From NCBI GenBank assembly GCA_934086185.1, contig CAKOHW010000006.1, forward strand, positions 7,185 to 71,184: 64,000 nucleotides of DNA, written 5' to 3'. Source of the stretch: an uncultured Bacilli bacterium (GTDB taxonomy: Bacteria; Bacillota_I; Bacilli_A; RF39; UBA660). Within the stretch, counting starts at the first letter, position 1. Each line of letters starts with the position of its first letter. The position numbers and the translations under genes were made by a program. Below are positions 8,897 through 17,931 of this stretch, in pieces. Below the pieces are notes generated by a model that was not told the DNA's origin, searched no databases, and saw only the letters and a program-made list of their open reading frames with translations.

Positions 8897-9241
8897 TTAT
8901 TTTACCTTTCTTTTTAAAATTCTTCCTACTATTTCATATATACTATAAATAAATGCCATTAATAAAACAAATCCTAATAATAGTTCGATAACATAATTCC
9001 ATTTAGGAAGGCTTACTATAGTACTTGTTAAACTTATTATTAATGGATCAATAAAACATATTATCAATCCTATTTTTTTAGGTTTTAATTTTTTTTTATC
9101 TATTTTAAATTTACTAGTAATATATTCTACTTGTATACTTTTTAATATTGTTTTCTTTTTGAGACCAAATAAATAAAAAAATATTATATATATAATAAAT
9201 AATATTATATACGATATTCCAAATAATATAAGTGATGACAT
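8897..9241 (-). CDS. Small membrane protein in the Leu T-box operon
   Basis: Hypothetical protein of 114 residues with about three hydrophobic segments (roughly 2-25, 51-72 and 83-105) and a basic loop KKKLKPKK between the first two. No family recognised. The SD GGAGGTTAG is strong and lies directly after the T-box terminator stem, so expression should follow leucyl-tRNA charging together with leuS, which starts 2 nt after its stop. A function in leucine transport or synthetase localisation is possible but not supported by any motif. Confidence 0.7.
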   Translation of the reverse strand: MSSLILFGISYIILFIIYIIFFYLFGLKKKTILKSIQVEYITSKFKIDKKKLKPKKIGLIICFIDPLIISLTSTIVSLPKWNYVIELLLGFVLLMAFIYSIYEIVGRILKRKVK

Positions 9242-9254
9242 AACTAACCTCCAT

Positions 9255-9444
9255 TAAAAAAAGATGTTACCAAAGGACGATATAATCGTGGTACCACCTT
9301 ATTTTGTTCTCATTTATTTATAAAGGAATTACCCTATCACATCCAAAAGTAAGTTCATAAATTTGTTTTATTAGTTTACACCAACCACTAACTCTCTTCA
9401 AATAACAATATTTATTACTACTCTTTTTTCTTCTGCTTGAATTA
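9255..9444 (-). promoter_or_regulatory. Leucine-specific T-box leader
   Basis: On the minus strand the T-box sequence AAGGTGGTACCACG (9300-9287) pairs either in the antiterminator with the following TCGTCCTT or in a terminator with TTTGGTAAC, ahead of a T-run. Stem I has the conserved GGTTGGTGTAAAC. The specifier after GAA is CTT at 9353-9351, a Leu codon, matching leuS downstream. Uncharged tRNA-Leu should favour read-through. Confidence 0.92.
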
Positions 9445-9473
9445 ATTATATAAAAATAATTATTATTTTTCAA
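9445..9473 (-). promoter_or_regulatory. Sigma-A-type promoter of the leuS operon
   Basis: TTGAAA (9473-9468), a 17-nt spacer and TATAAT (9450-9445) on the minus strand, inside the 3' end of the sigma factor gene and just upstream of the T-box. Confidence 0.75.
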
Positions 9474-10155
9474 CTCTTTTTGCCAAAGTTCTATTATTTA
9501 ATTCTATGATATCTTTTTCTATTAATTCTTTTTTTATTTTTTTTAATGTCCTTTTTACTAATCTTGATACATATGATTGATTGCAATTAAACATGCTTGC
9601 AATTTCTTTTTGTTTATATGATTTATTATTATTAATTCCGAAATATAATTCTATTATTATTCTTTCTCTTTCTTTTAATGTTTCTATTATTTTTCTTACA
9701 TTATCATATTCTTCTTTATTTAATAATGACAATATATAATCTTCATCTTCTAAAATTGTATCTTGTAGCCTTACTTCGTTACCATATTCATCTTCAGAAA
9801 TGACTCTATCTAAACTATCTATTGTTCTTATTTTATTTAAACGTCTTAAAAACATTTTTATTTCATTATTTATACACTTTGTTGCATAATAATAAAATTC
9901 TGTATATTCTGATATATCAAATGTTTTAATAGATTTAATAAGACCAATAATTCCTATTGATATTAATTCATCTTTATCATATTCAACAGTATTAAAGACT
10001 GTATCGACTTGTTTTACAACAAGTTTTATGTTTGAACACACAATCTTTTTATATGCTTCATTATCCCCATCTTTATATTTTTTTATTAAATCATATATTT
10101 CTTTTCTTGATAAGTTTTCGTCATATTTATTATCTAACATCGTAATTAAATCCAT
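9463..10155 (-). CDS. Sigma-70 family factor of the SigE/SigK sporulation type
   Basis: RNA polymerase sigma factor of 230 residues. Region 2 reads DELISIGIIGLIKSIKTFD, then YYYATKCINNEIKMFLRR, and region 4 reads KQKEIASMFNCNQSYVSRLV. The stretch after region 2, NKIRTIDSLDRVISEDEYGN, resembles SigE and SigK of Bacillus (NNKIR..SFDEPL...DGNE) more than housekeeping SigA, ECF or flagellar factors. It lacks the SigA N-terminal region 1.1. The SD is GGAGG with ATG 10155. If it is SigE/K-like it would drive mother-cell genes such as coat proteins; a CotY-like gene in this window has a matching promoter. The call as sporulation type rests on sequence resemblance only. Confidence 0.8.
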   Translation of the reverse strand: MDLITMLDNKYDENLSRKEIYDLIKKYKDGDNEAYKKIVCSNIKLVVKQVDTVFNTVEYDKDELISIGIIGLIKSIKTFDISEYTEFYYYATKCINNEIKMFLRRLNKIRTIDSLDRVISEDEYGNEVRLQDTILEDEDYILSLLNKEEYDNVRKIIETLKERERIIIELYFGINNNKSYKQKEIASMFNCNQSYVSRLVKRTLKKIKKELIEKDIIELNNRTLAKRVEK

Positions 10156-10205
10156 AATGTTCCTCCATAAGTGTTGATTATAATAACATAATTTAGTTTA
10201 AGATG

Positions 10206-10233
10206 CAAAAAAACTGAATGAAATCAGTTTTTT
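10206..10233 (-). terminator. Terminator of the TetR-YhgE operon
   Basis: Minus-strand stem AAAAACTGA/TTCAGTTTTT with T-run, overlapping the stop codon of the YhgE gene. Confidence 0.7.
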
Positions 10234-12190
10234 ATAATTTTTTAGTTTTATAATGATCAATACATAAATTTATTATAAAGAATACTAAAAATATACTAAA
10301 TACAATAATTAAATTTTTAGTAAGTAATGGATTTTCTATAGTTATTAATGATTCTTTTAATAATCTAATTGTATAAGTCATAGGTAGTAATGGGTTTAAG
10401 AATCTAAATCCACTTGTTACTGTTTCTATTGGGAATGTACCACCACTTGCTGCTAATTGTAATACTAGTATAATTAATGCAATAAATTTACCAATATCAT
10501 TAAAATTACTTATTAAGAATTCTATTATAGCTAAGAATGCATTTGATACTAATATTAATGATAAGTAATATAATAGAATATTTGTTATTTCAAAATCTAA
10601 TAGTGTTTGTAATAATATACCTAAAGTTATTGCCATAACTGTAGTTAAAGCATGATAACATAATGTTCTTTTTACTCTTCTATTGTCATTAATTCCTAGA
10701 ATACCAAATCTTTCATTCTTATCATAATAAAGTACTATAAACATCATTAAGCATCCTACCCAAAGAGCTATAGATATGAATAATGGTGCGAATGCAGTAC
10801 CATAACTAGCAACTTCATTTACTTCTTTTGTATTTACTTTAACTGGTTCTTTTGCATAATCAGAAAGTTTTTCTACTTTTTTAACATCATTTTTAGTGCT
10901 ATCTATTTTATTATCTAATTCTTTTTTAGATGTTTTAACACTACTATTTAATACTGTTAATCCATTATTTAAAGAATTTGCTCCACTATTAATAAGAGAT
11001 GCTCCTTTATCAAGTTCATTTACGTAAGTTAATAATATATTTAATGATTTTTTAGTAGTTTCTGTAGCATTTTTCTTAACACTACTTGCAGTTGATATTG
11101 CTACACTTTTTGATACTTTATTAGCAGTTTCATAAGCAGTAGTTTTTGCTGTTAATTCAATACTATCTATAACACTTTTTAAACTATCTAAACTAGATTT
11201 AGAAGTATCTAATGTTTTTTTAGTATTTATAAGTAATAAAACATTAGAATTTGAACATAATGGACTAGAAGTAGAGTCATTAATACATGTAGTAATAATA
11301 CTTTCATCAACACTATAACCTAGACTATTTAATTGTGTTATTAAATTATTTAATCCTAAATTATATTGATTTAATCCATTATTATAATTATTTAAACCAT
11401 TTGTATATGTTTCTTTTAAAGTTACATAATTTTGGTTACTTTCTAGACCTTTCATAGCTTCAGTTTCAATATTTTCTTTGCTTAATTCAGGTGATTTAGA
11501 TAAAGTATTTAATATTTCTTTTTTTTCAGTACTTGTTAATTCTGAATTAAGATTATTTACTGATGATTCTAGATTTGATTTAATTTCTTTTGTACCATTA
11601 CTTAATGATTCAGTACCACTTTTTAAAGTACTAGAACCATCTTTCAATTTATCAGTACCTGTAGATAATTCACTAAATCCACTACTTATTTTATCTAATT
11701 CGTTTGGAACACTAGTAACAGTACTTTCTAAATTAGATACTATAGTAGAATTTATTTCATTATCTAAATTCTTTTCTACTACGTTAACTACATTATTTAT
11801 TATTTGACTTGCTAAGTAGTTTGATTTTTGATTTGGAGAATAAGTAATAGTAGCATGCTTTTTATTTTCTGTTTTAGCACTTTCCATACTACTAGTAAAA
11901 TCACTAGGAATATTAATTAATGCATAATAATCTCCATTATTTAAACCATCTGTTGCTTCTTCATCTGATACAACGCTTATTTTTAACTTTTTAGAATCTT
12001 TTATACTATCAATTAAAGACTCGCCTTTATCTCCTTCATCATTATTTACTATTGCAACAGGTAGATTATCTATATTACCTTTACCATATGGATTCCAATA
12101 TGCTTTTAAATAGAAGAAACTATACATAAAAGGTATTAATAGTACTGCACATATTACAACATATTTAAAATATTTGTTTTCTTTTTTCAT
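10232..12190 (-). CDS. YhgE/Pip-type membrane protein (ABC-2-like)
   Basis: Membrane protein of 652 residues with the YhgE/Pip layout. One N-terminal helix (about 9-29) is followed by LPVAIVNNDEGDKGESL, typical of the family's first extracellular part. A long Ser/Thr/Asn-rich coiled-coil-like ectodomain follows (about 150-450), then five or six membrane helices at the C-terminus (about 460-650). The family includes the lactococcal phage infection protein and putative ABC-2-type exporters without an ATPase partner; the role is often in export or envelope stress. It lies 11 nt after a TetR regulator gene and is almost certainly controlled by it. Confidence 0.85.
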   Translation of the reverse strand: MKKENKYFKYVVICAVLLIPFMYSFFYLKAYWNPYGKGNIDNLPVAIVNNDEGDKGESLIDSIKDSKKLKISVVSDEEATDGLNNGDYYALINIPSDFTSSMESAKTENKKHATITYSPNQKSNYLASQIINNVVNVVEKNLDNEINSTIVSNLESTVTSVPNELDKISSGFSELSTGTDKLKDGSSTLKSGTESLSNGTKEIKSNLESSVNNLNSELTSTEKKEILNTLSKSPELSKENIETEAMKGLESNQNYVTLKETYTNGLNNYNNGLNQYNLGLNNLITQLNSLGYSVDESIITTCINDSTSSPLCSNSNVLLLINTKKTLDTSKSSLDSLKSVIDSIELTAKTTAYETANKVSKSVAISTASSVKKNATETTKKSLNILLTYVNELDKGASLINSGANSLNNGLTVLNSSVKTSKKELDNKIDSTKNDVKKVEKLSDYAKEPVKVNTKEVNEVASYGTAFAPLFISIALWVGCLMMFIVLYYDKNERFGILGINDNRRVKRTLCYHALTTVMAITLGILLQTLLDFEITNILLYYLSLILVSNAFLAIIEFLISNFNDIGKFIALIILVLQLAASGGTFPIETVTSGFRFLNPLLPMTYTIRLLKESLITIENPLLTKNLIIVFSIFLVFFIINLCIDHYKTKKL

Positions 12191-12201
12191 TTTATACCCT
12201 C

Positions 12202-12747
12202 CTAATTTAATAATCCATTCTTTAATATATTTATGACTTCAGAAGTAACTTTATTCTCATCAATATCATTTTTATATTCGAACATTATAGATATAAATAC
12301 TTTATATATTACAAATGCTGTTAAGTTAGTATTACATTTTTTTATTTCATTCTTTTCTATACCATATATTAATTTAGATTCTATATATTCTAAAATACTA
12401 TCATCATATAATTTAATAAATTTTTCTTTTATTTCATCTGTTTCATCTAATAATTTATTAAATATTTTACTTTCTTTACGTAACTTTAACATATAAAGTA
12501 TATTTAAAGATATTTTATCAATAAATGATTTTTTATTTTTTTCTAGTTTTTCTAACTTTTCTTTTATTTCTTTTAATTCATTATCGATAAAGTATTTAAA
12601 TAATTCATCTTTATCTTTAAAGTAACTATATATAGTTTTTTTAGTAACATTAGCTTTTTTTGCTATTTCATCCATACTAACTTTTTTATATCCATAGAGT
12701 TCGAATAAGTTTTTTGATACTAATAAGATATCTTCCCTTTTATTCAT
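12202..12747 (-). CDS. TetR/AcrR family transcriptional regulator
   Basis: Repressor of 181 residues. The N-terminal helix-turn-helix is clear: MDEIAKKANVTKKTIYSYFK at about 25-44, followed by DKDELF. The rest is a helical ligand-binding domain without recognisable specificity. It sits first in a two-gene unit with the YhgE protein, and its own promoter carries a palindromic operator (separate entry), so autoregulation is likely. Confidence 0.92.
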   Translation of the reverse strand: MNKREDILLVSKNLFELYGYKKVSMDEIAKKANVTKKTIYSYFKDKDELFKYFIDNELKEIKEKLEKLEKNKKSFIDKISLNILYMLKLRKESKIFNKLLDETDEIKEKFIKLYDDSILEYIESKLIYGIEKNEIKKCNTNLTAFVIYKVFISIMFEYKNDIDENKVTSEVINILKNGLLN

Positions 12748-12768
12748 TTATATCACTTCCTAAACTAC

Positions 12769-12821
12769 TATACCAATTTGGTATACGAGTATACTTTAGT
12801 ACAAAATAAAATATTTGTCAA
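12769..12821 (-). promoter_or_regulatory. Promoter and palindromic TetR operator
   Basis: TTGACA (12821-12816) is followed after 17 nt by TAAAGT (12798-12793). Just downstream lies a perfect 17-bp palindrome TATACCAATTTGGTATA (12769-12785), overlapped by a second inverted repeat GTATAC-GA-GTATAC (12781-12794) that touches the -10 box. This is a classic layout for repression by the adjacent TetR protein. Confidence 0.75.
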
Positions 12822-12846
12822 GTGTTTAGCAAATATTTTTTTGTTT

Positions 12847-13287
12847 TTATAATGATATCTTACATTCTGTGTCTTCTACATTGGTATAGTATGCATATAC
12901 TCTTTTATTTTTTTTATATACATAGACACACATTCTTTGTATGTCTTTATTATCTATTGGGTTTTTATATTCGATATTTCCACTATTATTATTTTCACTA
13001 TCTAAATAGTCTTCTTCAATTAATTCTTTAATTGAAATTTTGTAACAAGGATATTCTTTTTCTACACTACTTTCTAAAACTTTACATGTAGATTTACTTA
13101 ATCTAGTTCTATTATCTTGGCCCCATAGTGTAGCTGCTTGTTCTATTTGTTCTTTTTTAGTATTAAAACTTCTTTCTTTCATTTTTTTACTTATTCTCAT
13201 AACTCCTGGTACTCCAATACCTAAAAGTAGACCAATAAGTACTATTACAGATAAAAGTTCTACTAATGTAAATCCTTTTTTATTCAT
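12847..13287 (-). CDS. Type IV prepilin-like protein
   Basis: Protein of 146 residues beginning MNKKGFTLVELLSVIVLIGL, a textbook prepilin leader with Gly-Phe cleavage site and Glu at +5. The mature part is a short globular domain with four Cys and AATLWGQDNR, shared with its neighbour. The ATG at 13287 overlaps the stop of the preceding prepilin gene as ATGA, indicating translational coupling; a start 15 nt upstream is possible but less likely. It would be a pilin or pseudopilin subunit of a type IV/competence-like filament. Confidence 0.85.
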   Translation of the reverse strand: MNKKGFTLVELLSVIVLIGLLLGIGVPGVMRISKKMKERSFNTKKEQIEQAATLWGQDNRTRLSKSTCKVLESSVEKEYPCYKISIKELIEEDYLDSENNNSGNIEYKNPIDNKDIQRMCVYVYKKNKRVYAYYTNVEDTECKISL

Positions 13288-13712
13288 CGTGTCACCCAAC
13301 AAGTATCTTCTTTTGTTTTATTATATGTAGCATATATTTTTCCATATTTTGTATATACTGTTATTTTACAATCATTCATACTTTTGTTACTAACAGGGTT
13401 TTTGATATTTGTACCATCATCTGCTTTTATATAGTTTGGTATTAAATCTTTAACAAATAGTTCTTTTGCTTTTTCACAGTTTGAACTAGTTTTAAATGTT
13501 CCTGTACATGAATTGCCATCTAATACATCTGCCTTATTATCTTGGCCCCATAATACAGCAGCACGTTCAATATTTTTAACTTTTGTTGATAAAGTTTTTT
13601 CCTTTGCTTTAGTTTGACTTCTTAAAATATTTGGTACTGCTATACCTACTAATAACCCTAAAAGTACTATAACTGCTAATACCTCTACTAATGTGAATCC
13701 TTTTTTATTCAT
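13284..13712 (-). CDS. Type IV prepilin-like protein
   Basis: Protein of 142 residues with the leader MNKKGFTLVEVLAVIVLLGL. The region AKEKTLSTKVKNIERAAVLW, followed by GQDN, is paralogous to the downstream prepilin, so the pair arose by tandem duplication. Cys residues in the C-terminal half may form disulfides outside the cell. The SD is AGGAGTG. No prepilin peptidase, ATPase or platform protein lies next to it. Confidence 0.86.
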   Translation of the reverse strand: MNKKGFTLVEVLAVIVLLGLLVGIAVPNILRSQTKAKEKTLSTKVKNIERAAVLWGQDNKADVLDGNSCTGTFKTSSNCEKAKELFVKDLIPNYIKADDGTNIKNPVSNKSMNDCKITVYTKYGKIYATYNKTKEDTCWVTR

Positions 13713-13745
13713 AAGTACACTCCTACTCTACAAATATAATAATAT

Positions 13746-13773
13746 AAAAAAACAAACTAATCAACTAGTTTGC
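13746..13773 (-). terminator. engB terminator
   Basis: Minus-strand stem CAAACTA/TAGTTTG with a T7 tail, overlapping the end of engB. Confidence 0.7.
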
Positions 13774-14344
13774 TTTCTATTTGTCTGTAAACTTCTTCTC
13801 TACCTTTCTTAGTTACACTTGAGAATAATACTAAAGAATCAGTTTCACTAATATTTAAAGTTTCTCTTACAATTTTCTCTTGTTTATCTCTTACACTAGA
13901 TTTAACTTTATCATACTTAGTTGCTATTATACAAACTGGTAAGTTATAATACTTTAAATAATTATACATTAAAATATCATTTTCACTTGGTTTATGTCTA
14001 AAATCAATTAACATGAAGACTAGTTTTAAATTTTTTCTAGTAGTCAAATACTCTTCAATCATAAGACCAAATTTCTTTTGTTGAGATTTAGACACGTTAG
14101 CGTATCCATATCCTGGAACGTCTACTAAATAAAAAGTATCATTACATAAGTAAAAATTTAATGTTTGTGTTTTTCCTGGTTTACTACTAGTTCTAGCGAA
14201 ATTCTTTCTTGATAATATAGTATTTATAAAACTACTTTTACCTACATTACTTTTACCTACAAGTAAAAATTCTTGCTTAGTTTCACTAGGATATTGACTA
14301 GTTCTAACTGCAATATGTGTTAACTCTGAAGTATCTATTTTCAT
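13757..14344 (-). CDS. engB: Ribosome biogenesis GTPase EngB/YsxC
   Basis: GTPase of 195 residues needed for assembly of the large ribosomal subunit in Bacillota. G1 is VGKSNVGKSSFIN, G2 lies in TSSKPGKTQTLNF, G3 is LVDVPGYGYA and G4 is ATKYDK. The length is normal. The gene is divergent from recU, with about 95 bp between them. SD GGGTGAAG. Confidence 0.95.
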   Translation of the reverse strand: MKIDTSELTHIAVRTSQYPSETKQEFLLVGKSNVGKSSFINTILSRKNFARTSSKPGKTQTLNFYLCNDTFYLVDVPGYGYANVSKSQQKKFGLMIEEYLTTRKNLKLVFMLIDFRHKPSENDILMYNYLKYYNLPVCIIATKYDKVKSSVRDKQEKIVRETLNISETDSLVLFSSVTKKGREEVYRQIESKLVD

Positions 14345-14455
14345 ATTTTTTCTTCACCCGTTATAATTATATAAAATTATGTAAAATTATGCAAATTATA
14401 TAGAAAAATATAGAATTTGTAACATTATTATTATATAATGGTGATGGTGAAGAAA

Positions 14456-15013
14456 ATGTTATATCCAGGCTCTATAAAAAAAGAATACAAACGTAATATA
14501 CCACATAAAAATAGAGGTATGAAATTAGAAAATTTAATTAATCAAACTAATGAATATTATATAGATAATGATATAGCAATAATATATAAAAAACCTACAC
14601 CTATATTAGTTTGTCAAGTTGATTATAAAAAAAATAAAATATTAGAAGGTTATTATAAGACTCCTTCTACATTAGATTATAATGGTATATATAAAGGAAA
14701 ATATATAGATTTTGATGCTAAAGAAACATTAAATAAAACTTCTTTTCCTTTAGCTAATTTACATAAACATCAATTAGAACATATGAAAAAAGTTATTAAT
14801 CATGGAGGAATAAGTTTTTTAATTATTAAGATTAATAATTTATATTATTTATTAGATGGTATAAAGATTATAGATTTTATTAATAGTAATAATAGGAAAA
14901 GTATTCCTTATAATTATATAAAAAATAATGGATTAGAAATAAAGGAAGGTATTAATCCAGCATTAGATTATATTAAAGTTATAGATAATTATTATTTTAA
15001 GGAGGAAGTATGA
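14456..15013 (+). CDS. recU: Holliday junction resolvase RecU
   Basis: Nuclease that resolves Holliday junctions in recombination and chromosome segregation. The RecU core is visible: NRGMKLENLINQTNEYY, the catalytic region DYNGIYKGKYIDFDAKET (acidic residues and Lys), and FPLANLHKHQLEHMK. The start chosen is ATG 14456 (MLYPGSIKKEY) with GGTGA 6 nt upstream; an ATG at 14438 would add 6 residues. The stop overlaps the PBP1 gene start by 4 nt. The recU-ponA pair is conserved in Bacilli. Confidence 0.93.
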   Translation: MLYPGSIKKEYKRNIPHKNRGMKLENLINQTNEYYIDNDIAIIYKKPTPILVCQVDYKKNKILEGYYKTPSTLDYNGIYKGKYIDFDAKETLNKTSFPLANLHKHQLEHMKKVINHGGISFLIIKINNLYYLLDGIKIIDFINSNNRKSIPYNYIKNNGLEIKEGINPALDYIKVIDNYYFKEEV

Positions 15014-17880
15014 AAAAGACTACTTATACTAAGAAAAGTAATACTGATAAAAATAAAAAGATAGAAAAAAGAAAAAAAGATATTGAAAAATTAAAGAATG
15101 AAGAATTAGAATTAACTAATATATATAAATATAAGGGTAAAGATAGAACTAAGGCTAAGTTAAAAAATAATGCAAAAGTTGCTAAGTATGAGGCTAATCA
15201 ATTAAAGTTAAAATATAAATCTGGTGGATTAGGACAAAAAGTATTAATTATATTAATGTTATTTTTAATATTTTGTTTAACTATTGGAATAATATTTACT
15301 TTATATGTAATTATTAGTTCTCCTAAATTTGATACTAGTAATTTATATAGTAGAGAATCTAGTGTACTATTAGATAAGAATGGTAATGAATATGCTAGAC
15401 TTGGTACTGAAAATAGAGAACTTGTTACTTATGATGATTTACCTCAAAATTTAATAGATGCTATAATCGCTACTGAAGATTCGAGATTTTTTCAACATAA
15501 TGGTGTTGATTTAGCAAGATTTTCTAAAGCAGTTGCTGGTCAATTACTTGGAAGAAGTGATGCAGGTGGTGGTTCTACTTTAACAATGCAAGTTGTTAAA
15601 AACACTTATACTTCTACTGAATCTAGTGGTATTGGTGGTATCATAAGAAAGTTTACAGATATTTATATGTCAGTTTTTAAGGTAGAAAAATCTTATACTA
15701 AAGAGCAAATTATAGAATTTTATGTAAATATACCTTTTTTAGGTAGTGGTGCTTTTGGTGTAGAACAAGCAAGTCAAATATATTTCGGAAAGAGTGTTGG
15801 AGAGTTATCATTATCTGAAGCCGCAGTTATTGCTGGTTTGTTTCAAGCTCCTAGTGCTTATGATCCTTATTCTTATCCAGAAAAAGCTGAACAAAGAAGA
15901 AATATAGTTTTAAGTTTAATGAAACGTCATGGATATATAACAGATACTGAATATAATATGGCTAAGAAAATGAAAGTTGAAGATATGTTAGTTGGTAATA
16001 CTAAAACATTAAATAAATATCAAGGTTTTGTTGATACAGTTGTACAAGAAGTAATTGATAGAACTGGAAATGATCCGGCTACTACATCAATGGTTATATA
16101 TACTACACTCGATACTGAAAGACAAGATGTTATTGAAAGTATTTATAATGGAGATACTTATACTTGGAAAAATGATATTGTTCAAGCTGCTATGGCAGTA
16201 ATCGATGTTAATGATGGTTCTATTGCTGCTATTGGTGCTGGTAGAAATAAAAAAACTGAACGTAGTTTAAATTATGCTACATGGATTAATAGGCACCCAG
16301 GTAGTACCGCAAAACCAATATTTGATTACGGCCCTGCTATTCAATATTTAAATTGGTCTACAGGTCAAACAATTATTGATGAAAAGTATAGTTATACAGG
16401 TGGAGGAAGTATTAAAAACTGGGATAATCGTTTTAAAGGATTAATGACAATACAAGATGCACTTGCACAAAGTAGAAATATTCCTGCAGTTTATACTTTC
16501 CAACAATTAAGTCAAGATCAAATAAAAGAATTTGTTACAAATTTAGGAATTACTCCTGAATATGAAAATGGTTATATAAATGAATCTCATGCTATAGGTG
16601 GATTTAATGGTGTAAGTCCTTTAAAATTATCAGCAGCTTATGCTACTTTTGCTAGAGGAGGAACATATATTGAACCTTATAGTGTTACAAAGATAGAATA
16701 TTCAAATTCTGGTGAAACATTTACAGTTACTCCAGAAAAGAGAAAAGCAATGGACGACTCTACTGCTTATATGGTTAATTCAATGTTAAAATATGCAGTT
16801 ACTAGTGGTAATATTTCAACTGGTACTGTAAGTGGTACAGATGTTGCTAGTAAAACTGGTACATCTACGGTGGATACAGACAAAAAGAAAGCATTAGGTA
16901 TTAAAGGTGATATGAGTGGAGATGCTTGGCAAGTTACCTACTCTCCAGATTATGCTATTGCATTATGGTATGCTTATGATGAAATTGATAAGAATCATTA
17001 TTTAACAAGCGCTGAAGGAAATAGCGCAAGAAGATTAATAAGTAAGGTATTAGGATCTAAAATATTAAAACCTAATTCTAAATGGACACAACCTTCAAGT
17101 GTTGTTAGTGCTGAAGTTGAAGTTGGTACTGATCCACTTGAATTACCAAGTGAGGGTACTCCTTCAGATTTAAGAAGAACTTATTTATTTAAAAAAGGTA
17201 CAGTACCTACAGAAACATCAATAAGATTTGCTAAGTTAGATAATGTTACTAATTTAAACTATTCTGCAACCGATTCTAGTGTATTAATTACTTGGAAAGG
17301 TATTGGTACACCAAAACAATTAGATGCAAATTGGATTAGTGAATATTTCAATAATAATATATATAAGCCTTGGGCTGATGGATATATTAATAGACGTATA
17401 GAATATAATAATTCTGTTTTAGGTGGTATTGGTTATGCTATTTATATTAACGGTTCATTCGTAGGAACTACAACTCAAGAAAATTATACATATAATGGTA
17501 CTATTGCTTCTTCTTCGGAAGTGACAGTTAAAACAATTTATAATAATTACTCAGCTTGTAATAGTGATGGTGTTTCAATAATGGTTACACCAAATGGTGG
17601 TACTTCACCTTCTACTCCAAGTGATAATAATAAACCTAATAATACAACTACTGAAAGTAGAGATTTTACATTTGATGTAGATACATTAGATAGAGCAACT
17701 TATGAAACATTAAAAGCAAGTGGTAATTTAAATAGTATTGTTACAGTTTATTCAAATGGAAATCCAGTAACTAATGCAAATATAATAGTTGATGATTCTA
17801 ATGTTGATTCAGATAATAAATTAATAATAACAGTTACTTATTATGGAAAATCAAAATCTAAAACTATAACATTAAATTAG
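15010..17880 (+). CDS. ponA: Class A penicillin-binding protein 1
   Basis: Bifunctional peptidoglycan synthase of 956 residues. A long Lys-rich cytoplasmic N-terminus (1-77) precedes one membrane helix (about 78-103). The glycosyltransferase domain carries the catalytic Glu156 in TEDSRFFQHNG plus GGSTLTMQVVKN. The transpeptidase domain has Ser432-Thr-Ala-Lys435 (HPGSTAKP), Ser488-Arg-Asn490 and Lys615-Thr-Gly617. A C-terminal tail of about 250 residues is Ser/Thr/Asn-rich, with fibronectin-like strands and a final domain of unknown role. It confirms that the organism builds a peptidoglycan wall. The gene is cotranscribed with recU. Confidence 0.96.
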   Translation: MKKTTYTKKSNTDKNKKIEKRKKDIEKLKNEELELTNIYKYKGKDRTKAKLKNNAKVAKYEANQLKLKYKSGGLGQKVLIILMLFLIFCLTIGIIFTLYVIISSPKFDTSNLYSRESSVLLDKNGNEYARLGTENRELVTYDDLPQNLIDAIIATEDSRFFQHNGVDLARFSKAVAGQLLGRSDAGGGSTLTMQVVKNTYTSTESSGIGGIIRKFTDIYMSVFKVEKSYTKEQIIEFYVNIPFLGSGAFGVEQASQIYFGKSVGELSLSEAAVIAGLFQAPSAYDPYSYPEKAEQRRNIVLSLMKRHGYITDTEYNMAKKMKVEDMLVGNTKTLNKYQGFVDTVVQEVIDRTGNDPATTSMVIYTTLDTERQDVIESIYNGDTYTWKNDIVQAAMAVIDVNDGSIAAIGAGRNKKTERSLNYATWINRHPGSTAKPIFDYGPAIQYLNWSTGQTIIDEKYSYTGGGSIKNWDNRFKGLMTIQDALAQSRNIPAVYTFQQLSQDQIKEFVTNLGITPEYENGYINESHAIGGFNGVSPLKLSAAYATFARGGTYIEPYSVTKIEYSNSGETFTVTPEKRKAMDDSTAYMVNSMLKYAVTSGNISTGTVSGTDVASKTGTSTVDTDKKKALGIKGDMSGDAWQVTYSPDYAIALWYAYDEIDKNHYLTSAEGNSARRLISKVLGSKILKPNSKWTQPSSVVSAEVEVGTDPLELPSEGTPSDLRRTYLFKKGTVPTETSIRFAKLDNVTNLNYSATDSSVLITWKGIGTPKQLDANWISEYFNNNIYKPWADGYINRRIEYNNSVLGGIGYAIYINGSFVGTTTQENYTYNGTIASSSEVTVKTIYNNYSACNSDGVSIMVTPNGGTSPSTPSDNNKPNNTTTESRDFTFDVDTLDRATYETLKASGNLNSIVTVYSNGNPVTNANIIVDDSNVDSDNKLIITVTYYGKSKSKTITLN

Positions 17881-17903
17881 ATTGATATTAATCAATCTTT
17901 TTT
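17877..17903 (+). terminator. recU-ponA terminator
   Basis: GATTGATATTAATCAATC stem followed by T6, beginning at the ponA stop codon. Confidence 0.75.
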
Positions 17904-17931
17904 ATATAATACAAATTAGTGAGGTGTTACT

